NCBI GenBank assembly: GCA_945901025.1
Contig: CAMDJW010000011.1
Coordinates: 32,652-96,651 of the forward strand
Direction of reading: 5' to 3'
DNA from: Spirosoma fluviale
GTDB taxonomy: Bacteria > Bacteroidota > Bacteroidia > Cytophagales > Spirosomataceae
DNA: 64,000 nt
Part shown: piece by piece, positions 18,147 to 28,100 of the stretch
Layout: the number at the start of each line of letters is the position of its first letter
How positions within the stretch are numbered: position 1 is the stretch's first letter
Notes under the pieces: model-generated
The model's database searches: none
Told to the model about the DNA's origin: nothing
The model's input: the letters and a program-made list of their open reading frames with translations, nothing else
Translations under genes and position numbers: made by a program

Positions 18147-19499
18147 ATGTTTCAGAGAATTTCTATTTTAAGTTTTTTGATTTTTTGGGTAGTATCGACA
18201 GGTTTTGCACAAGAAACAGCACCTAATTATTTAGAATTAGGTATTACACAAAACAAAACGGGTAATTATGCCGATGCGTTAAGGAATTTCAGCATTGAGA
18301 TTGAAAAAAATATTGCTAATCCCAATCCGATTTCATTTTACAATCGTGGATTTGCGAAATATAATTTAAAAGATTTCCGAGGAGCTATTTTAGATTTTGA
18401 CAAAGCGATCGAATTGAAGCCCACCTATTTCGAAGCCTTTATCGCACGAGGACAAAGTTATAGCATGCAAGACAATCACAAAGTGGCTATGAATGATTAT
18501 AATGAAGCCATTCGTTTGAATCCATTGGAAGCCACCGCGTATTATAGTCGGGGTATCTCTAAAATGAAACTTCAAAATTTCCGTGGCGGCCTGTCCGATT
18601 TCAATAAATCATTAGAATTGAATCCGGAATATGCACCAGGATTGGCTTCTAGGGGCGAATCAAAAGTAAAATTGGAGGACTTTAAGGGAAGTTTAGAAGA
18701 TTTTGATAAAGCAATTACCATCAATCCTAAGCGTGCGAATTATTATTCGAGTCGGGCTTATTCCAAACTGAAATTGGGAGAATTTGCCGCAGCATTAAAA
18801 GATTATGCAGAAGCTATTAAATTAATTCCAGACAATCCAGATGATTATTATTTTTCAGGATTTTGTAAAACGCAATTGGAAAATTTCAGAGGTGAAAATG
18901 GTGAAAAAGGGGCATTAGAAGATTTTACTAGATCTATTGAATTAAATCCAATGAAAGTGGAAGCCTATTATGGTAGAGGTTTTTCAAAATCAAAAATAGG
19001 GGACCAACGTGGTGCCATTGAGGATTATACGAAAGCAACAGAAACAGGGAACAATGAAAATGCTAAAATACTTTATAATGGCAAAATGTCTAAAAATTTA
19101 TTAGATGACCTAAGAAATGGTGTACAGGATAAAATCAAAATGGCTGAATATACATCCGAAAGAGCTGAAATATATTTCAATAGAGGATCTTCTAAAGCAA
19201 AATCGGGCGACCAAAAACAAGCCATGGATGATTACAACAAAGCTATTGCGCTCAATCCCGTATATGCAGAGGCCTATTTTTTAAGAGGATTGGCAAAGTC
19301 ATCTTTAGGTGACCAACGTAATGCGATCCAAGATTTTAGCAATGCCATTAAATTAAATCCTAAATACGCGGAAGCCTATTATGTTCGAGGCATTATAAAA
19401 TTAGCCCTTAGCGACAATACAGGTTGTTTAGATTTAAGTAAAGCAGGAGAATTAGGCTATAATCCGGCTTATCAGGTCATCCGAGATCATTGCAATTAA
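18147..19499 (+). CDS. Exported TPR repeat protein
   Basis: After a signal peptide (about 1-21, ending GFAQE) the protein is built almost entirely of tetratricopeptide repeats, about ten units with the pattern Y-x-R-G-x-x-K-x-x-L-x-D...A-I-x-D-F-x-K-A-I-x-L-x-P. It is probably a periplasmic scaffold, but no partner is shown by the context; it is alone between menA and a terminator. Two other TPR lipoproteins in this window (48444 and 62724) share the same repeat style. Function otherwise unknown. Confidence 0.88.
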   Translation: MFQRISILSFLIFWVVSTGFAQETAPNYLELGITQNKTGNYADALRNFSIEIEKNIANPNPISFYNRGFAKYNLKDFRGAILDFDKAIELKPTYFEAFIARGQSYSMQDNHKVAMNDYNEAIRLNPLEATAYYSRGISKMKLQNFRGGLSDFNKSLELNPEYAPGLASRGESKVKLEDFKGSLEDFDKAITINPKRANYYSSRAYSKLKLGEFAAALKDYAEAIKLIPDNPDDYYFSGFCKTQLENFRGENGEKGALEDFTRSIELNPMKVEAYYGRGFSKSKIGDQRGAIEDYTKATETGNNENAKILYNGKMSKNLLDDLRNGVQDKIKMAEYTSERAEIYFNRGSSKAKSGDQKQAMDDYNKAIALNPVYAEAYFLRGLAKSSLGDQRNAIQDFSNAIKLNPKYAEAYYVRGIIKLALSDNTGCLDLSKAGELGYNPAYQVIRDHCN

Positions 19500-19524
19500 C
19501 ATCAAATAAATCTTTCATTTGGAT

Positions 19525-19554
19525 AAAAAAGCCTTCTTTTTAGAAGGCTTTTTT
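19525..19554. terminator. Bidirectional rho-independent terminator
   Basis: AAAAAAGCCTTCT (19525-19537) pairs with AGAAGGCTTTTTT (19542-19554) around a TTTT loop. It lies between the convergent TPR and AMP nucleosidase genes and overlaps the last codon of the latter. Confidence 0.9.
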
Positions 19555-20326
19555 ATTCAAATCTTAAATGTTTAACTGATTCACCAGAATTAGCTAATTC
19601 TTCTAAGGAATCGATGCCAATTTGCAAATGCTTATTAACAAAATTAGCTGTAACCGTATGATCACTTTTTTCCGTTTTGACACCATCAGGCGTCATGGGA
19701 TTATCAGATACTAAAAGTAAAGCTCCATGAGGTATTTTATTGACAAAGCCCACGGTAAAAATAGTCGCTGTCTCCATGTCAATCCCCATCGCACGAATAT
19801 CGGATAAATACGTTTTGAAAACTTCATCATGCTCCCACACACGACGGTTTGTCGTATAAACCAAGCCAGTCCAATAATCCATTTCATGCTTCTTAATCAT
19901 GGAAGAAACCGCTCTTTGTAGTCGGAATGAGGGCAAAGCAGGAACTTCCTTAGGCATGTATTCGTCTGAGGTACCCTCACCCCTAACGGCGGCAATGGGC
20001 AAAATCAAATCACCTAAATTTAAATTTTTCTTTAAGCCCCCACATTTTCCCAAAAACAATACGGCATGTGGAGAAATTGCTGATAATATATCCATGACCG
20101 TCGCCGCCATAGGGGAACCCATTCCAAAATTTATAATGGTTATATTGTTGGCTGTAGCCGTTTGCATTGGACTATCTTTCCCGAAAATCTCAACTGAAAA
20201 CTTTTCAGCAAACATGTCAACATAATTTTTAAAATTAGTCAATAGGATGTATTGGCCAAACTTTTCAATGGGAGTGCCGGTATATCTGGGTAGCCAATTT
20301 TGAACAATCTCCTCTTTTGTCTTCAT
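19553..20326 (-). CDS. amn: AMP nucleosidase
   Basis: This 257-residue protein matches the short Bacteroidota form of AMP nucleosidase, which cleaves AMP to adenine and ribose 5-phosphate. It has the phosphorylase fold of the PNP/UDP family: INFGMGSPMAATVM, the LFLGKCGGLK strand-turn, and the GIDMETATIF motif with the nucleoside-binding Met-Glu. It starts with KTKEEIVQNWLPRYTG, typical of this subgroup. The gene is alone, divergent from the small nuclease-fold gene with only 66 bases between them. Confidence 0.88.
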   Translation of the reverse strand: MKTKEEIVQNWLPRYTGTPIEKFGQYILLTNFKNYVDMFAEKFSVEIFGKDSPMQTATANNITIINFGMGSPMAATVMDILSAISPHAVLFLGKCGGLKKNLNLGDLILPIAAVRGEGTSDEYMPKEVPALPSFRLQRAVSSMIKKHEMDYWTGLVYTTNRRVWEHDEVFKTYLSDIRAMGIDMETATIFTVGFVNKIPHGALLLVSDNPMTPDGVKTEKSDHTVTANFVNKHLQIGIDSLEELANSGESVKHLRFE

Positions 20327-20392
20327 TAAATTATGTTTGAGTGATGAAATTAATCTAAATAAAGATTAATTTAGTATTTGGCTTTAAAACCT

Positions 20393-20851
20393 ATGAATTC
20401 TTCGAACAATTTAAAATTAATTTTCCCTGAATTTGAGTACAAATTAACAAAAAAGGAAGGGAAACTTTTCATTTTTGATCCAATAGCCAAAAAATACAGG
20501 GCCCTAAGCCCAGAGGAATGGGTGAGGCAACATTGTTTAAATTTTTTAACAAATCATTTAGGATATCCTGCCACAAACATTCAAATAGAAAGAGCATTTA
20601 AGGTAAATAAATTAATTCGAAGATCTGACATTCAGGTGTTTGATTCATCAGGGCAGTTACTCATAATAATCGAATGTAAAGCTCCACATATTGAAATAAA
20701 TGATATTACCTTTCAGCAAATCAGTCAGTACCAACAAAAAAACATGGCTAAATTTTTAGCCTTAACGAATGGCTTAGAAAATCATATTTTTGAAATAAAT
20801 TCAACAGAGAATCAAACAATTAAAATCAACCAATTTCCCTCTTACCTATGA
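20393..20851 (+). CDS. Small HsdR-N-like PD-(D/E)XK nuclease-fold protein
   Basis: This 152-residue protein resembles the N-terminal nuclease domain of type I restriction HsdR subunits but stands alone, with no helicase, HsdM or HsdS nearby. The catalytic-type residues are visible: Asp79 in RSDIQVFD and Glu94-Cys-Lys96 in IIIECKAPH, giving D-x14-E-x-K. The PEEWVRQH segment at 40-47 is typical of this widespread Bacteroidota family. The role is unknown. I prefer the ATG at 20393 to a TTG at 20378. It overlaps pafA by 4 bases (ATGA), so the two are translationally coupled. Confidence 0.85.
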   Translation: MNSSNNLKLIFPEFEYKLTKKEGKLFIFDPIAKKYRALSPEEWVRQHCLNFLTNHLGYPATNIQIERAFKVNKLIRRSDIQVFDSSGQLLIIIECKAPHIEINDITFQQISQYQQKNMAKFLALTNGLENHIFEINSTENQTIKINQFPSYL

Positions 20852-22482
20852 AAAACTTTCTTTATTTAATTTTTACCACTACATTTTTATTTTTTTCGCA
20901 AACATCTTTTTCTCAAAAGAAGCCAAACGCATTACCTAAGAGACCAAAATTGGTCATAGGCATCGTGGTAGATCAAATGCGATATGAATACCTATATAAA
21001 TATGCCGATCGATATGTGGATGGAGGATTTAAAAGGCTCATGAAAGAAGGAATTAATTGCCAAGAAAATCATTATAATTATGCGCCAACCGTCACAGCAG
21101 CGGGACATACCAGTGTTTACACGGGTACCGTTCCTTCAGTGCATGGAATTGTGGGCAATGACTGGACCGATGTGGCTAGTGGCAAAAAAGTATATTGCAC
21201 AGAAGATAGCACGGTAAAAACAGTGGGGACCACAGGTAAAACAGGATGGATGTCGCCTAAAAATCTTTGGACCAGCACCATCACAGACCAATTAAAAATG
21301 GCGCAAAACTACAAGTCAAAAACGATAGCCATCGCATTAAAAGACCGGGGAGCGATTTTACCAGGAGGACATACAGCCAACGCAGCTTATTGGTATGATT
21401 CGAAAGAAGGCCGTTGGATCAGCTCTAGTTTTTATTTCAATGAATTACCAAGCTGGGTCCAATCATTCAATTCGGAGGAAAGAGCTTTAAAATATGTTCA
21501 GAAAGGCTGGAATACCGTGTACCCGATCGAAACTTATACCCAAAGTGCGGAAGATGAAAACAAGTTTGAAGGAAAATTACCCGGAGAAAAATCCACTAGT
21601 TTTCCACATGAATTAAAGGGAGGAAATCCTTTAGAAGTGATTAGAACTACTCCTTATGGCAATAGCATCACAAAGGATTTCGCACTCAAAGCCCTTGAAA
21701 ATGAAAAATTAGGTAAAAACGGCACAAGCGATTTTTTAGCCATCAGTTTCTCGTCGACTGATTATGTGGGGCATAATTTTGGTCCACAATCCATTGAATT
21801 AGAGGACACTTATTTACGTTTGGATAAAGATATCGCTGAGATTTTGACTTATTTAGATGCGCAATATGGAAAAGATCAAGTGCTTGTTTTTCTTACGGCA
21901 GATCACGCGGTAGCGGAGGTTCCTGGATATGCCAATAGCAAAAAATTACCTGGGGGAGTTTTTGACCGAAATGCATCGATCAAGGACATGAAAAAAGCCA
22001 TAAATCAAGCATTTGGAAATGTAGATTTATTGGTCGGCGAGGAAAATAGCCAACTTTATTTCAATCATGATTTGATGGATAAAATGGGAATAGATACTAA
22101 AAAATTATTTGATGTAGTCCGGAAATCGTACCAAAAACAAGCTGGTTTTTCTGAACTGATTAATTTAAAAGATATTCAAGGGGCTAATTTAAATGCTCAG
22201 TATACCCAATTGATCATCAATGGGTATCATCCTGCGAGAAGTGGCGACTTTATGATTTTATTAAAACCATCTTGGTTTATGGGATCACAGACGGGCACTA
22301 CACACAGCACCCTATATTCTTATGATACACATGTACCTTTATTGTTTTATGGTTGGAAAGTTAAACCAACTGAAATCATCAAAAGAACTTCTATTAGTGA
22401 TATATCAGTGACATTGGCCAACTGGCTACACATTATGGAGCCATCAGGAAGCACAGGCAATGTTATAACGCAAATACCTTAG
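20848..22482 (+). CDS. pafA: PafA-type alkaline phosphatase, periplasmic
   Basis: PafA enzymes are calcium- or zinc-dependent alkaline phosphatases made regardless of phosphate supply and common in Bacteroidota. The 544-residue protein has a signal peptide (about 1-22), the metal-binding Asp42 in IVVDQMRYEY, and the nucleophile region APTVTAAGHTSVYTG, in which Thr83 is the likely nucleophile. Further metal ligands lie in DYVGHNFGP and TADHAVAEVPGY. It releases phosphate from many organic phosphates. The overlap with the upstream nuclease-fold gene is unexpected for a phosphatase. Confidence 0.92.
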   Translation: MKNFLYLIFTTTFLFFSQTSFSQKKPNALPKRPKLVIGIVVDQMRYEYLYKYADRYVDGGFKRLMKEGINCQENHYNYAPTVTAAGHTSVYTGTVPSVHGIVGNDWTDVASGKKVYCTEDSTVKTVGTTGKTGWMSPKNLWTSTITDQLKMAQNYKSKTIAIALKDRGAILPGGHTANAAYWYDSKEGRWISSSFYFNELPSWVQSFNSEERALKYVQKGWNTVYPIETYTQSAEDENKFEGKLPGEKSTSFPHELKGGNPLEVIRTTPYGNSITKDFALKALENEKLGKNGTSDFLAISFSSTDYVGHNFGPQSIELEDTYLRLDKDIAEILTYLDAQYGKDQVLVFLTADHAVAEVPGYANSKKLPGGVFDRNASIKDMKKAINQAFGNVDLLVGEENSQLYFNHDLMDKMGIDTKKLFDVVRKSYQKQAGFSELINLKDIQGANLNAQYTQLIINGYHPARSGDFMILLKPSWFMGSQTGTTHSTLYSYDTHVPLLFYGWKVKPTEIIKRTSISDISVTLANWLHIMEPSGSTGNVITQIP

Positions 22483-22562
22483 CCATTAAATCAATATTTA
22501 TAATTTTTAAAGATTATTAGCTAATTTTACATCCAAATTTAGAATTAATTTAAGATTATCAA

Positions 22563-23876
22563 ATGAAAATAGCTGTAGTAGGAACTGGATATGTAGGTTT
22601 GGTTACGGGTACTTGTTTTGCAGAAACAGGAAATCATGTAACATGCGTAGATATAAATGAAGATAAAATTAATCGAATGAAAGCTGGCGAGGTTCCTATT
22701 TATGAGCCTGGTCTTGAGGATTTATTTCATAGAAATACAGAAGAAGGAAGATTGAATTTTACCACCTCATTAAGCGAAGGAATTAAAGGAGCAAAAGTTA
22801 TTTTCCTAGCATTACCAACCCCTCCGGGCGAAAATGGGTCTGCTGATTTAAAATACATCCTACAAGTTGCTAATGATTTGGGACCACTGATTACAGAATA
22901 TACCGTAATCATTGACAAAAGTACAGTACCGGTTGGAACCTCCGAACTTGTACACCAAGCAATTGTCAAAAATGCATCTCCCAATTTATTTGACGTAGTT
23001 TCAAATCCCGAATTTTTACGTGAGGGAGTAGCGGTGGAGGATTTCATGAAACCCGACCGAGTGGTTATTGGAACCGAATCTGATCAAGCAAAAGAAATTT
23101 TGAATCGATTGTATGCCCCTTTAGTTCGCCAAGGAAATCCAATTATATTCATGGACGAACGCTCGGCAGAAATGACCAAATATGCAGCAAATGCATTTTT
23201 GGCTACCAAGATTACCTTTATGAATGAAATTGCTAATCTGTGTGAGTTAGTCGGCGCAAATGTGGATGATATTCGTAGAGGAATTGGAACTGATTCAAGA
23301 ATTGGCAAAAGATTTTTATTTGCGGGCATCGGATATGGAGGTTCATGCTTCCCTAAAGATGTGCAAGCGTTAGCCAAAACTTCAGAGGAAAATAATTACC
23401 AATTTCACATTTTAGATAGTGTGATGAGGGTCAACGAAAAACAAAAGACCAAGTTAATTCCGGTCATAAAAAATCACTTTAATAATGATTTAGCGGGGAA
23501 AACGATTGGCATTTGGGGTTTAGCATTTAAACCCTATACCGATGATATTCGTGAAGCACCTGCTTTATATAACATCGAACACCTCCTTGAATTAGGATGT
23601 AAAATCAATGTGTATGATCCTGAGGCGATGCCAAACGTCAAGGAAATATTAGGTGATTCTGTTACGTTTTCAAAGAATCCTTACGAAGCCATTGAAAATG
23701 CAGATGCACTTCTTATTGTGACCGAATGGCCACAATTTAGAACGCCTGATTTTGAATTCATGGAAAGCTTATTGAAAAACAAGGTTATTTTTGACGGTAG
23801 AAATTTATATGAAATGGCTCAAATGAAAGAATTAGGATACACCTATTATTCCATTGGCCGAGGGGTGGTTAAGTAA
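22563..23876 (+). CDS. ugd: UDP-glucose 6-dehydrogenase
   Basis: The enzyme oxidises UDP-glucose to UDP-glucuronate with two NAD+. The Rossmann motif GTGYVGLVTG is at 7-16, the catalytic Cys262 lies in GYGGSCFPKDV, and Lys206 (EMTKYAANAFLA) matches the active-site lysine. Length 437 residues is normal. The downstream gene encodes a UDP-glucuronate decarboxylase-like enzyme, so the pair can supply UDP-glucuronate and UDP-xylose for exopolysaccharide or LPS. A 7-base tandem repeat array lies directly after its stop codon. Confidence 0.95.
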   Translation: MKIAVVGTGYVGLVTGTCFAETGNHVTCVDINEDKINRMKAGEVPIYEPGLEDLFHRNTEEGRLNFTTSLSEGIKGAKVIFLALPTPPGENGSADLKYILQVANDLGPLITEYTVIIDKSTVPVGTSELVHQAIVKNASPNLFDVVSNPEFLREGVAVEDFMKPDRVVIGTESDQAKEILNRLYAPLVRQGNPIIFMDERSAEMTKYAANAFLATKITFMNEIANLCELVGANVDDIRRGIGTDSRIGKRFLFAGIGYGGSCFPKDVQALAKTSEENNYQFHILDSVMRVNEKQKTKLIPVIKNHFNNDLAGKTIGIWGLAFKPYTDDIREAPALYNIEHLLELGCKINVYDPEAMPNVKEILGDSVTFSKNPYEAIENADALLIVTEWPQFRTPDFEFMESLLKNKVIFDGRNLYEMAQMKELGYTYYSIGRGVVK

Positions 23877-23879
23877 ATT

Positions 23880-23928
23880 AGGTAAGAGGTATTAGGTAAT
23901 AGGTAAAAGGTAATAGGTAATAAGTATT
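23880..23928. repeat. Heptanucleotide tandem repeat, seven units of AGGTAAT
   Basis: Seven consecutive 7-base units can be read: AGGTAAG, AGGTATT, AGGTAAT, AGGTAAA, AGGTAAT, AGGTAAT, AAGTATT. The array begins at the end of the ugd stop region and lies about 55 bases before the next gene. The period does not keep a reading frame and the array is outside both genes. Confidence 0.9.
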
Positions 23929-23936
23929 AGTTGGGT

Positions 23937-23951
23937 ACCGGTTTACCCCGG
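23937..23951 (+). repeat. Left copy of an imperfect inverted repeat around the UXS gene
   Basis: ACCGGTTTACCCCGG here matches the reverse complement of 24960-24974 at 13 of 15 positions. The two copies bracket the UDP-glucuronate decarboxylase-like gene. The local GC content is far above the surrounding sequence. Confidence 0.6.
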
Positions 23952-23981
23952 CCCAAAAAAGTAATTAGTCTTAAAAGCAAT

Positions 23982-24953
23982 ATGAAGAGAATATTAATTA
24001 CAGGTGGTGCAGGATTTTTAGGTTCGCATTTATGTGATCGTTTTATCAAAGAAGGCTATCATGTGATTGCCATGGATAACTTGATTACTGGGGATTTGAA
24101 AAATATTGAGCATTTATTTAAGCTCCCAAATTTTGAGTTTTACCACCATGATGTCTCTAAATTCATTCATGTTCCTGGCCAATTAGATTATATTTTACAT
24201 TTTGCGTCTCCTGCCTCACCCATTGATTATTTAAAAATACCTATTCAAACCTTAAAGGTGGGTTCATTAGGCATTCACAATTGCTTAGGTTTAGCTAGAG
24301 TCAAAGGGGCGCGTGTATTAATCGCTTCTACTTCAGAAGTATATGGAGACCCGACCGTTCATCCTCAACCAGAGGAATATTGGGGAAATGTTAATCCAGT
24401 CGGACCTCGTGGAGTATATGACGAAGCAAAGCGTTTCCAAGAGGCTATGACCATGGCCTATCATACGTATCATGGATTAGAAACAAGAATTGTTCGAATC
24501 TTTAATACCTATGGACCAAGAATGAGACTAAATGATGGCCGAGTGTTGCCTGCATTTATAGGTCAAGCATTACGTGGAGAAGATTTAACCATGTTTGGCG
24601 ATGGATCACAAACTAGAGCCTTTTGTTTTGTCAACGATTTGGTAGAGGGTATTTATCGACTTTTATTAAGTGATTTTGCGCAACCTATGAACATTGGTAA
24701 TCCGGACGAAATTACGATTAAGGAATTTGGTGAAGAAATCATCAAATTAACCGGGACTACTCAAAAGCTTATTTCATTACCATTGCCTACAGACGATCCT
24801 AAACAACGTAAACCAGACATTACAAAAGCTAAAGCTATTTTAGGTTGGGAACCCAAAGTATCCCGTGCAGAAGGCTTGAAAATCACCTATGAATATTTCA
24901 AATCATTAAGCCCGGAAGATTTACATCGAATGGCACATCATAAAGAGTTTTAG
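23982..24953 (+). CDS. UDP-glucuronate decarboxylase-like SDR (UDP-xylose synthase)
   Basis: This extended short-chain dehydrogenase has the NAD motif GGAGFLG at 8-14, catalytic Thr/Ser in [10 protein letters not shown] (116-124) and Tyr146 with Lys150 in [16 protein letters not shown] and the [11 protein letters not shown] motif are characteristic of UDP-glucuronate decarboxylases, which give UDP-xylose. The ATG at 23982 gives 323 residues; a longer in-frame start at 23931 would translate repeat DNA. It follows ugd, whose product is its substrate. Confidence 0.9.
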   Translation: MKRILITGGAGFLGSHLCDRFIKEGYHVIAMDNLITGDLKNIEHLFKLPNFEFYHHDVSKFIHVPGQLDYILHFASPASPIDYLKIPIQTLKVGSLGIHNCLGLARVKGARVLIASTSEVYGDPTVHPQPEEYWGNVNPVGPRGVYDEAKRFQEAMTMAYHTYHGLETRIVRIFNTYGPRMRLNDGRVLPAFIGQALRGEDLTMFGDGSQTRAFCFVNDLVEGIYRLLLSDFAQPMNIGNPDEITIKEFGEEIIKLTGTTQKLISLPLPTDDPKQRKPDITKAKAILGWEPKVSRAEGLKITYEYFKSLSPEDLHRMAHHKEF

Positions 24954-24957
24954 TTAA

Positions 24958-24975
24958 AACCGGGGAAACCCGGTT
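24958..24975 (+). repeat. GC-rich hairpin, right copy of the inverted repeat
   Basis: AACCGGG (24958-24964) pairs with CCCGGTT (24969-24975) around a GAAA loop, followed by CTTTT. It may act as a weak terminator for the UXS gene. Its 15-base core is the inverted partner of 23937-23951. Confidence 0.6.
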
Positions 24976-24988
24976 CTTTTATTCCTTG

Positions 24989-25017
24989 AAAAGACGCGAT
25001 TATCGCGTCTTTTTTTA
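24989..25017 (+). terminator. Rho-independent terminator, related to the adjacent palindromic repeat
   Basis: AAAAGACGCGA (24989-24999) pairs with TCGCGTCTTTT (25003-25013) and runs into further T residues. It ends the ugd-UXS unit. Its GACGCGAT...ATCGCGTC core is shared with the longer repeat at 25023-25098. Confidence 0.8.
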
Positions 25018-25022
25018 TTCCT

Positions 25023-25098
25023 TGTAGAGACGTGATACCTCGCGTCTTTATTTGTTTATTTTTTGTGCGAATTAGACGCGAGGTATCGCGTCTCTACA
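25023..25098. repeat. Long interspersed-type palindromic repeat (25-bp arms)
   Basis: The arms 25023-25047 and 25074-25098 are inverted copies, 24 of 25 bases matching, separated by a 26-base AT-rich spacer. The outer motif TGTAGAGACG and inner CGCGTCT are GC-rich against the background. This looks like a REP/MITE-like non-coding element; it encodes nothing. It lies between the convergent UXS and TonB-receptor genes. Confidence 0.85.
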
Positions 25099-25149
25099 GA
25101 AGGTATAATCAGAAAACAATTGGATTCATGATCCAAAATACCACAAAAT

Positions 25150-25179
25150 AAAAAGGCTGCTCTTTCGAGCAGCCTTTTT
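25150..25179. terminator. Bidirectional terminator of the TonB receptor gene
   Basis: A 13-base stem (25150-25162 with 25167-25179, core GGCTGCTC/GAGCAGCC) and TTTC loop with A and T runs on either side. It lies 20 bases past the stop codon of the minus-strand receptor gene. Confidence 0.9.
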
Positions 25180-25198
25180 ATTTTGGATTTGAAATATC

Positions 25199-28100
25199 TT
25201 AGTTGAAGATATAACGAACTCCAAATTGTGCTTGCCAACGAGATCCTAGACCAAAAGATCTTTGGAAAGTATCAGACAATGGCGTTGTACCAGAACGATA
25301 AGGGAACGTGAAAACTGGTCTTCCAGTTGCAGCATCATTAGCTACATAATTAATTAAACCAGCACGAAGTGTAGATTGATTTAATCCCCACTGTGGAGTC
25401 ACATAGTTACCGAAGTTAAATACATCTAAAGTAAACTGCAATGTGTTCTTATGACCACCCACTTTGATGTAAAAATCTTGAATAATTTTAAAATCGAAAT
25501 TCGCAGACCAAGGTAACTCAGCCCCATTACGCTCAGCATAGTGACCACGGTGCGCATTTAAATAAGAATCTTGCGTGATATACTTATCTAAATCAGCCCA
25601 TTGTTGAGCTGCTGTATATGTACCCAAATCTCTTAGCAAAATGTCAGATTGAGTGCGAGGAATGAAAATCAAATCATTAGATGTTTGATTATCTCCATTC
25701 ATGTCTCCTGAATAGGTATAAGAGAAACGACCAGCTGGAGCAGCAGAATAAGTAAATCCAAAAGTAGTACTTGCATTCTCATTCAAATAGTTTAAACGAT
25801 ATGATCCATATGCGTTAAAACGATGCGTTTGAATGTAAGAAGAATATGAAGCCACATTCTCATTTGGATCACCAGAAACCACACGATCTCTCCATTGAGA
25901 TTGAGCAATCGAACCTCCATCATTCACTGAACGAGAATCAGAGTTCGTATAAGCTAAAGAGGCAAAAAGTCCATTTTCAAAAGATTTTGAAATAGTAGCT
26001 GTTAAAGCATACGAGTAACCCAAATCTGTATTTTTGATCACAATGGCATCAGAAATATTTGGGCTTGATGCCGTATTAGGGCCAACAGCAGGAGCATTAA
26101 CCCCTCTCACATTACCATAAATTTGGAAATTTCTAACCGAACTAGGAAGTCCATTAGCACCTAAAGTATAGAAAATTACGCGATTATCTGCGCCAACAGC
26201 CTTAACCGTCGATTTAGGTAAATTCACGTTCTCTAAATATACCGCGTTGATATCCTTTGTGTAAATACCCTCTAAACCCAAAATCCAACCGTCACCTAGA
26301 TTTTTGTCTAAAGCTAAATTGGTTCTAAATACTTGAGAAAATTTAAAGTTAGGATCCGTAACGGCCAAGTTATATGCTGTAGGCGTCAAAGGCAAAGTAA
26401 TGGCCGGACGGTATGCATTTACGTCTGGATTGAAAGGACGGTTTGTTGGATTTTGAATATTTTCTGAACCAAACAATACCCCATTATTAGACAATTGATT
26501 CGATAACCAAACGTAAGGTACACGACCTGAGAATACACCTAAACCTCCGCGAATTTGAGTTTGCTTATCATCCTTTACATCCCAGTTGAAACCAAAACGA
26601 GGTGACCATAAAACAGTCGTCTCAGGGAACTTATTTGTCGTCAATTTAACTCCATTGCGGAAAGTTAAACTTGGAACATATGTATTCGTATATTTTGGCT
26701 CGTCAAATGACGGAAATGAAGTAGCATCCGCACGTAATCCGAAAGTTAATTTCAAGCCTTTAGCAGCAGTAATCTCATCTTGGCCGTAAAAACTCAATGT
26801 ACTACCCTTCATTTCAGCAAAAGGGAAAGTGCTATAATTTGACCATTGTTGCTGGTAACGCGCAGGAATTACTTTCGTATCTCCATTGGCAGAATTAATG
26901 AAGTCATCAATCGATCTGAATTGATATCCTCCATAATAGTTAGGAGCAAAACCATTCATAAATGAATTTGTCTCATAAGCTAAACCTAGCGTGTACACAT
27001 GCTTTCCTTTGTAAATAGTTAAGTTGTCAGCGATTTGAAAAATATCAGAATTCAAAATATTATTCGCTGAGAATGGCTCATATCCAAAAGCAGTCAACTC
27101 ATTTAAATCATTATTTCCAATATCTACGGTAGGAAATGGATTATCATTCACCGGAGATTGACGGAAGTCACGCATCGCGGTATAACCTACCGTCAAGTTA
27201 TTTGCGACAGAACTAGAAAAAGTTGAATTTAATTCAGCAATGTAAGAATCTAAATTATTGTTGATTCGATATAATGATCCTTGGAAAGGCAAAACAGTAG
27301 CCGAAGGAGCACGACCTCCAGATAATGAACCTGAATTGGATGGATTAATATCTGCATAAGAACGCAAGTAATTATATTTTACGTTGAATTTATGCTTGTC
27401 AGAGATATTCCAATCCAAACGCAAATTCACTTTTTGAGAATATTTCTCCTTATTCCAGTTCTCATAAGCTCCTGGGTTATACTTAAATTTAGTCATTAAA
27501 AAATCTTTCAAACGATCTAAGTCAGCTGCTTTCGCTATTGATTTATTTGGCTCTGAACCCGTTCTTGTTGCAACAAAATTGGAACCTGGTTCCGTTTGTG
27601 TCTCTTGCTCAAAGGATCCAAAAACAAATAATTTATCTTTGATTAAAGCACCACCGATACGAGCACCGATTTGCCCGCGAGAAAAAGTACCATATTGATT
27701 GACTACATCACCAATTTTATTACCAACCAATCCCTGGTCAGAACCAAAATAATAACCAGAACCAGACCAATTGTTAGTACCTGATTTAGTGACTACGTTA
27801 ATGTTAGCACCAGTCGCCATTCCTTGACGAACGTCATAAGGTGCGATCAAAACTTGGAACTGATCAATCGCATCCACTGAAATCGGAGATGCACCAGCCT
27901 GTCCACCAATTGTGCTAGACAAAGCAAAAGCATTATTGAAAAATGCTCCATCAACAGTAATATTATTATACAATGAATTTCGTCCTGCAAAGTTCAAACC
28001 ATTTGCACGAGGGTCTAAACGAGCGAAATCACCTAATGAACGATTCAAAGTAGGTAGGGTAGTAATTTGATTATTACTAACTGTTGTGGCAGCACCTGTA

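Noticed and set aside
23880..23928. CRISPR-like array
   Set aside because: The units are only 7 bases and directly adjacent, with no spacers and no cas genes in the window.
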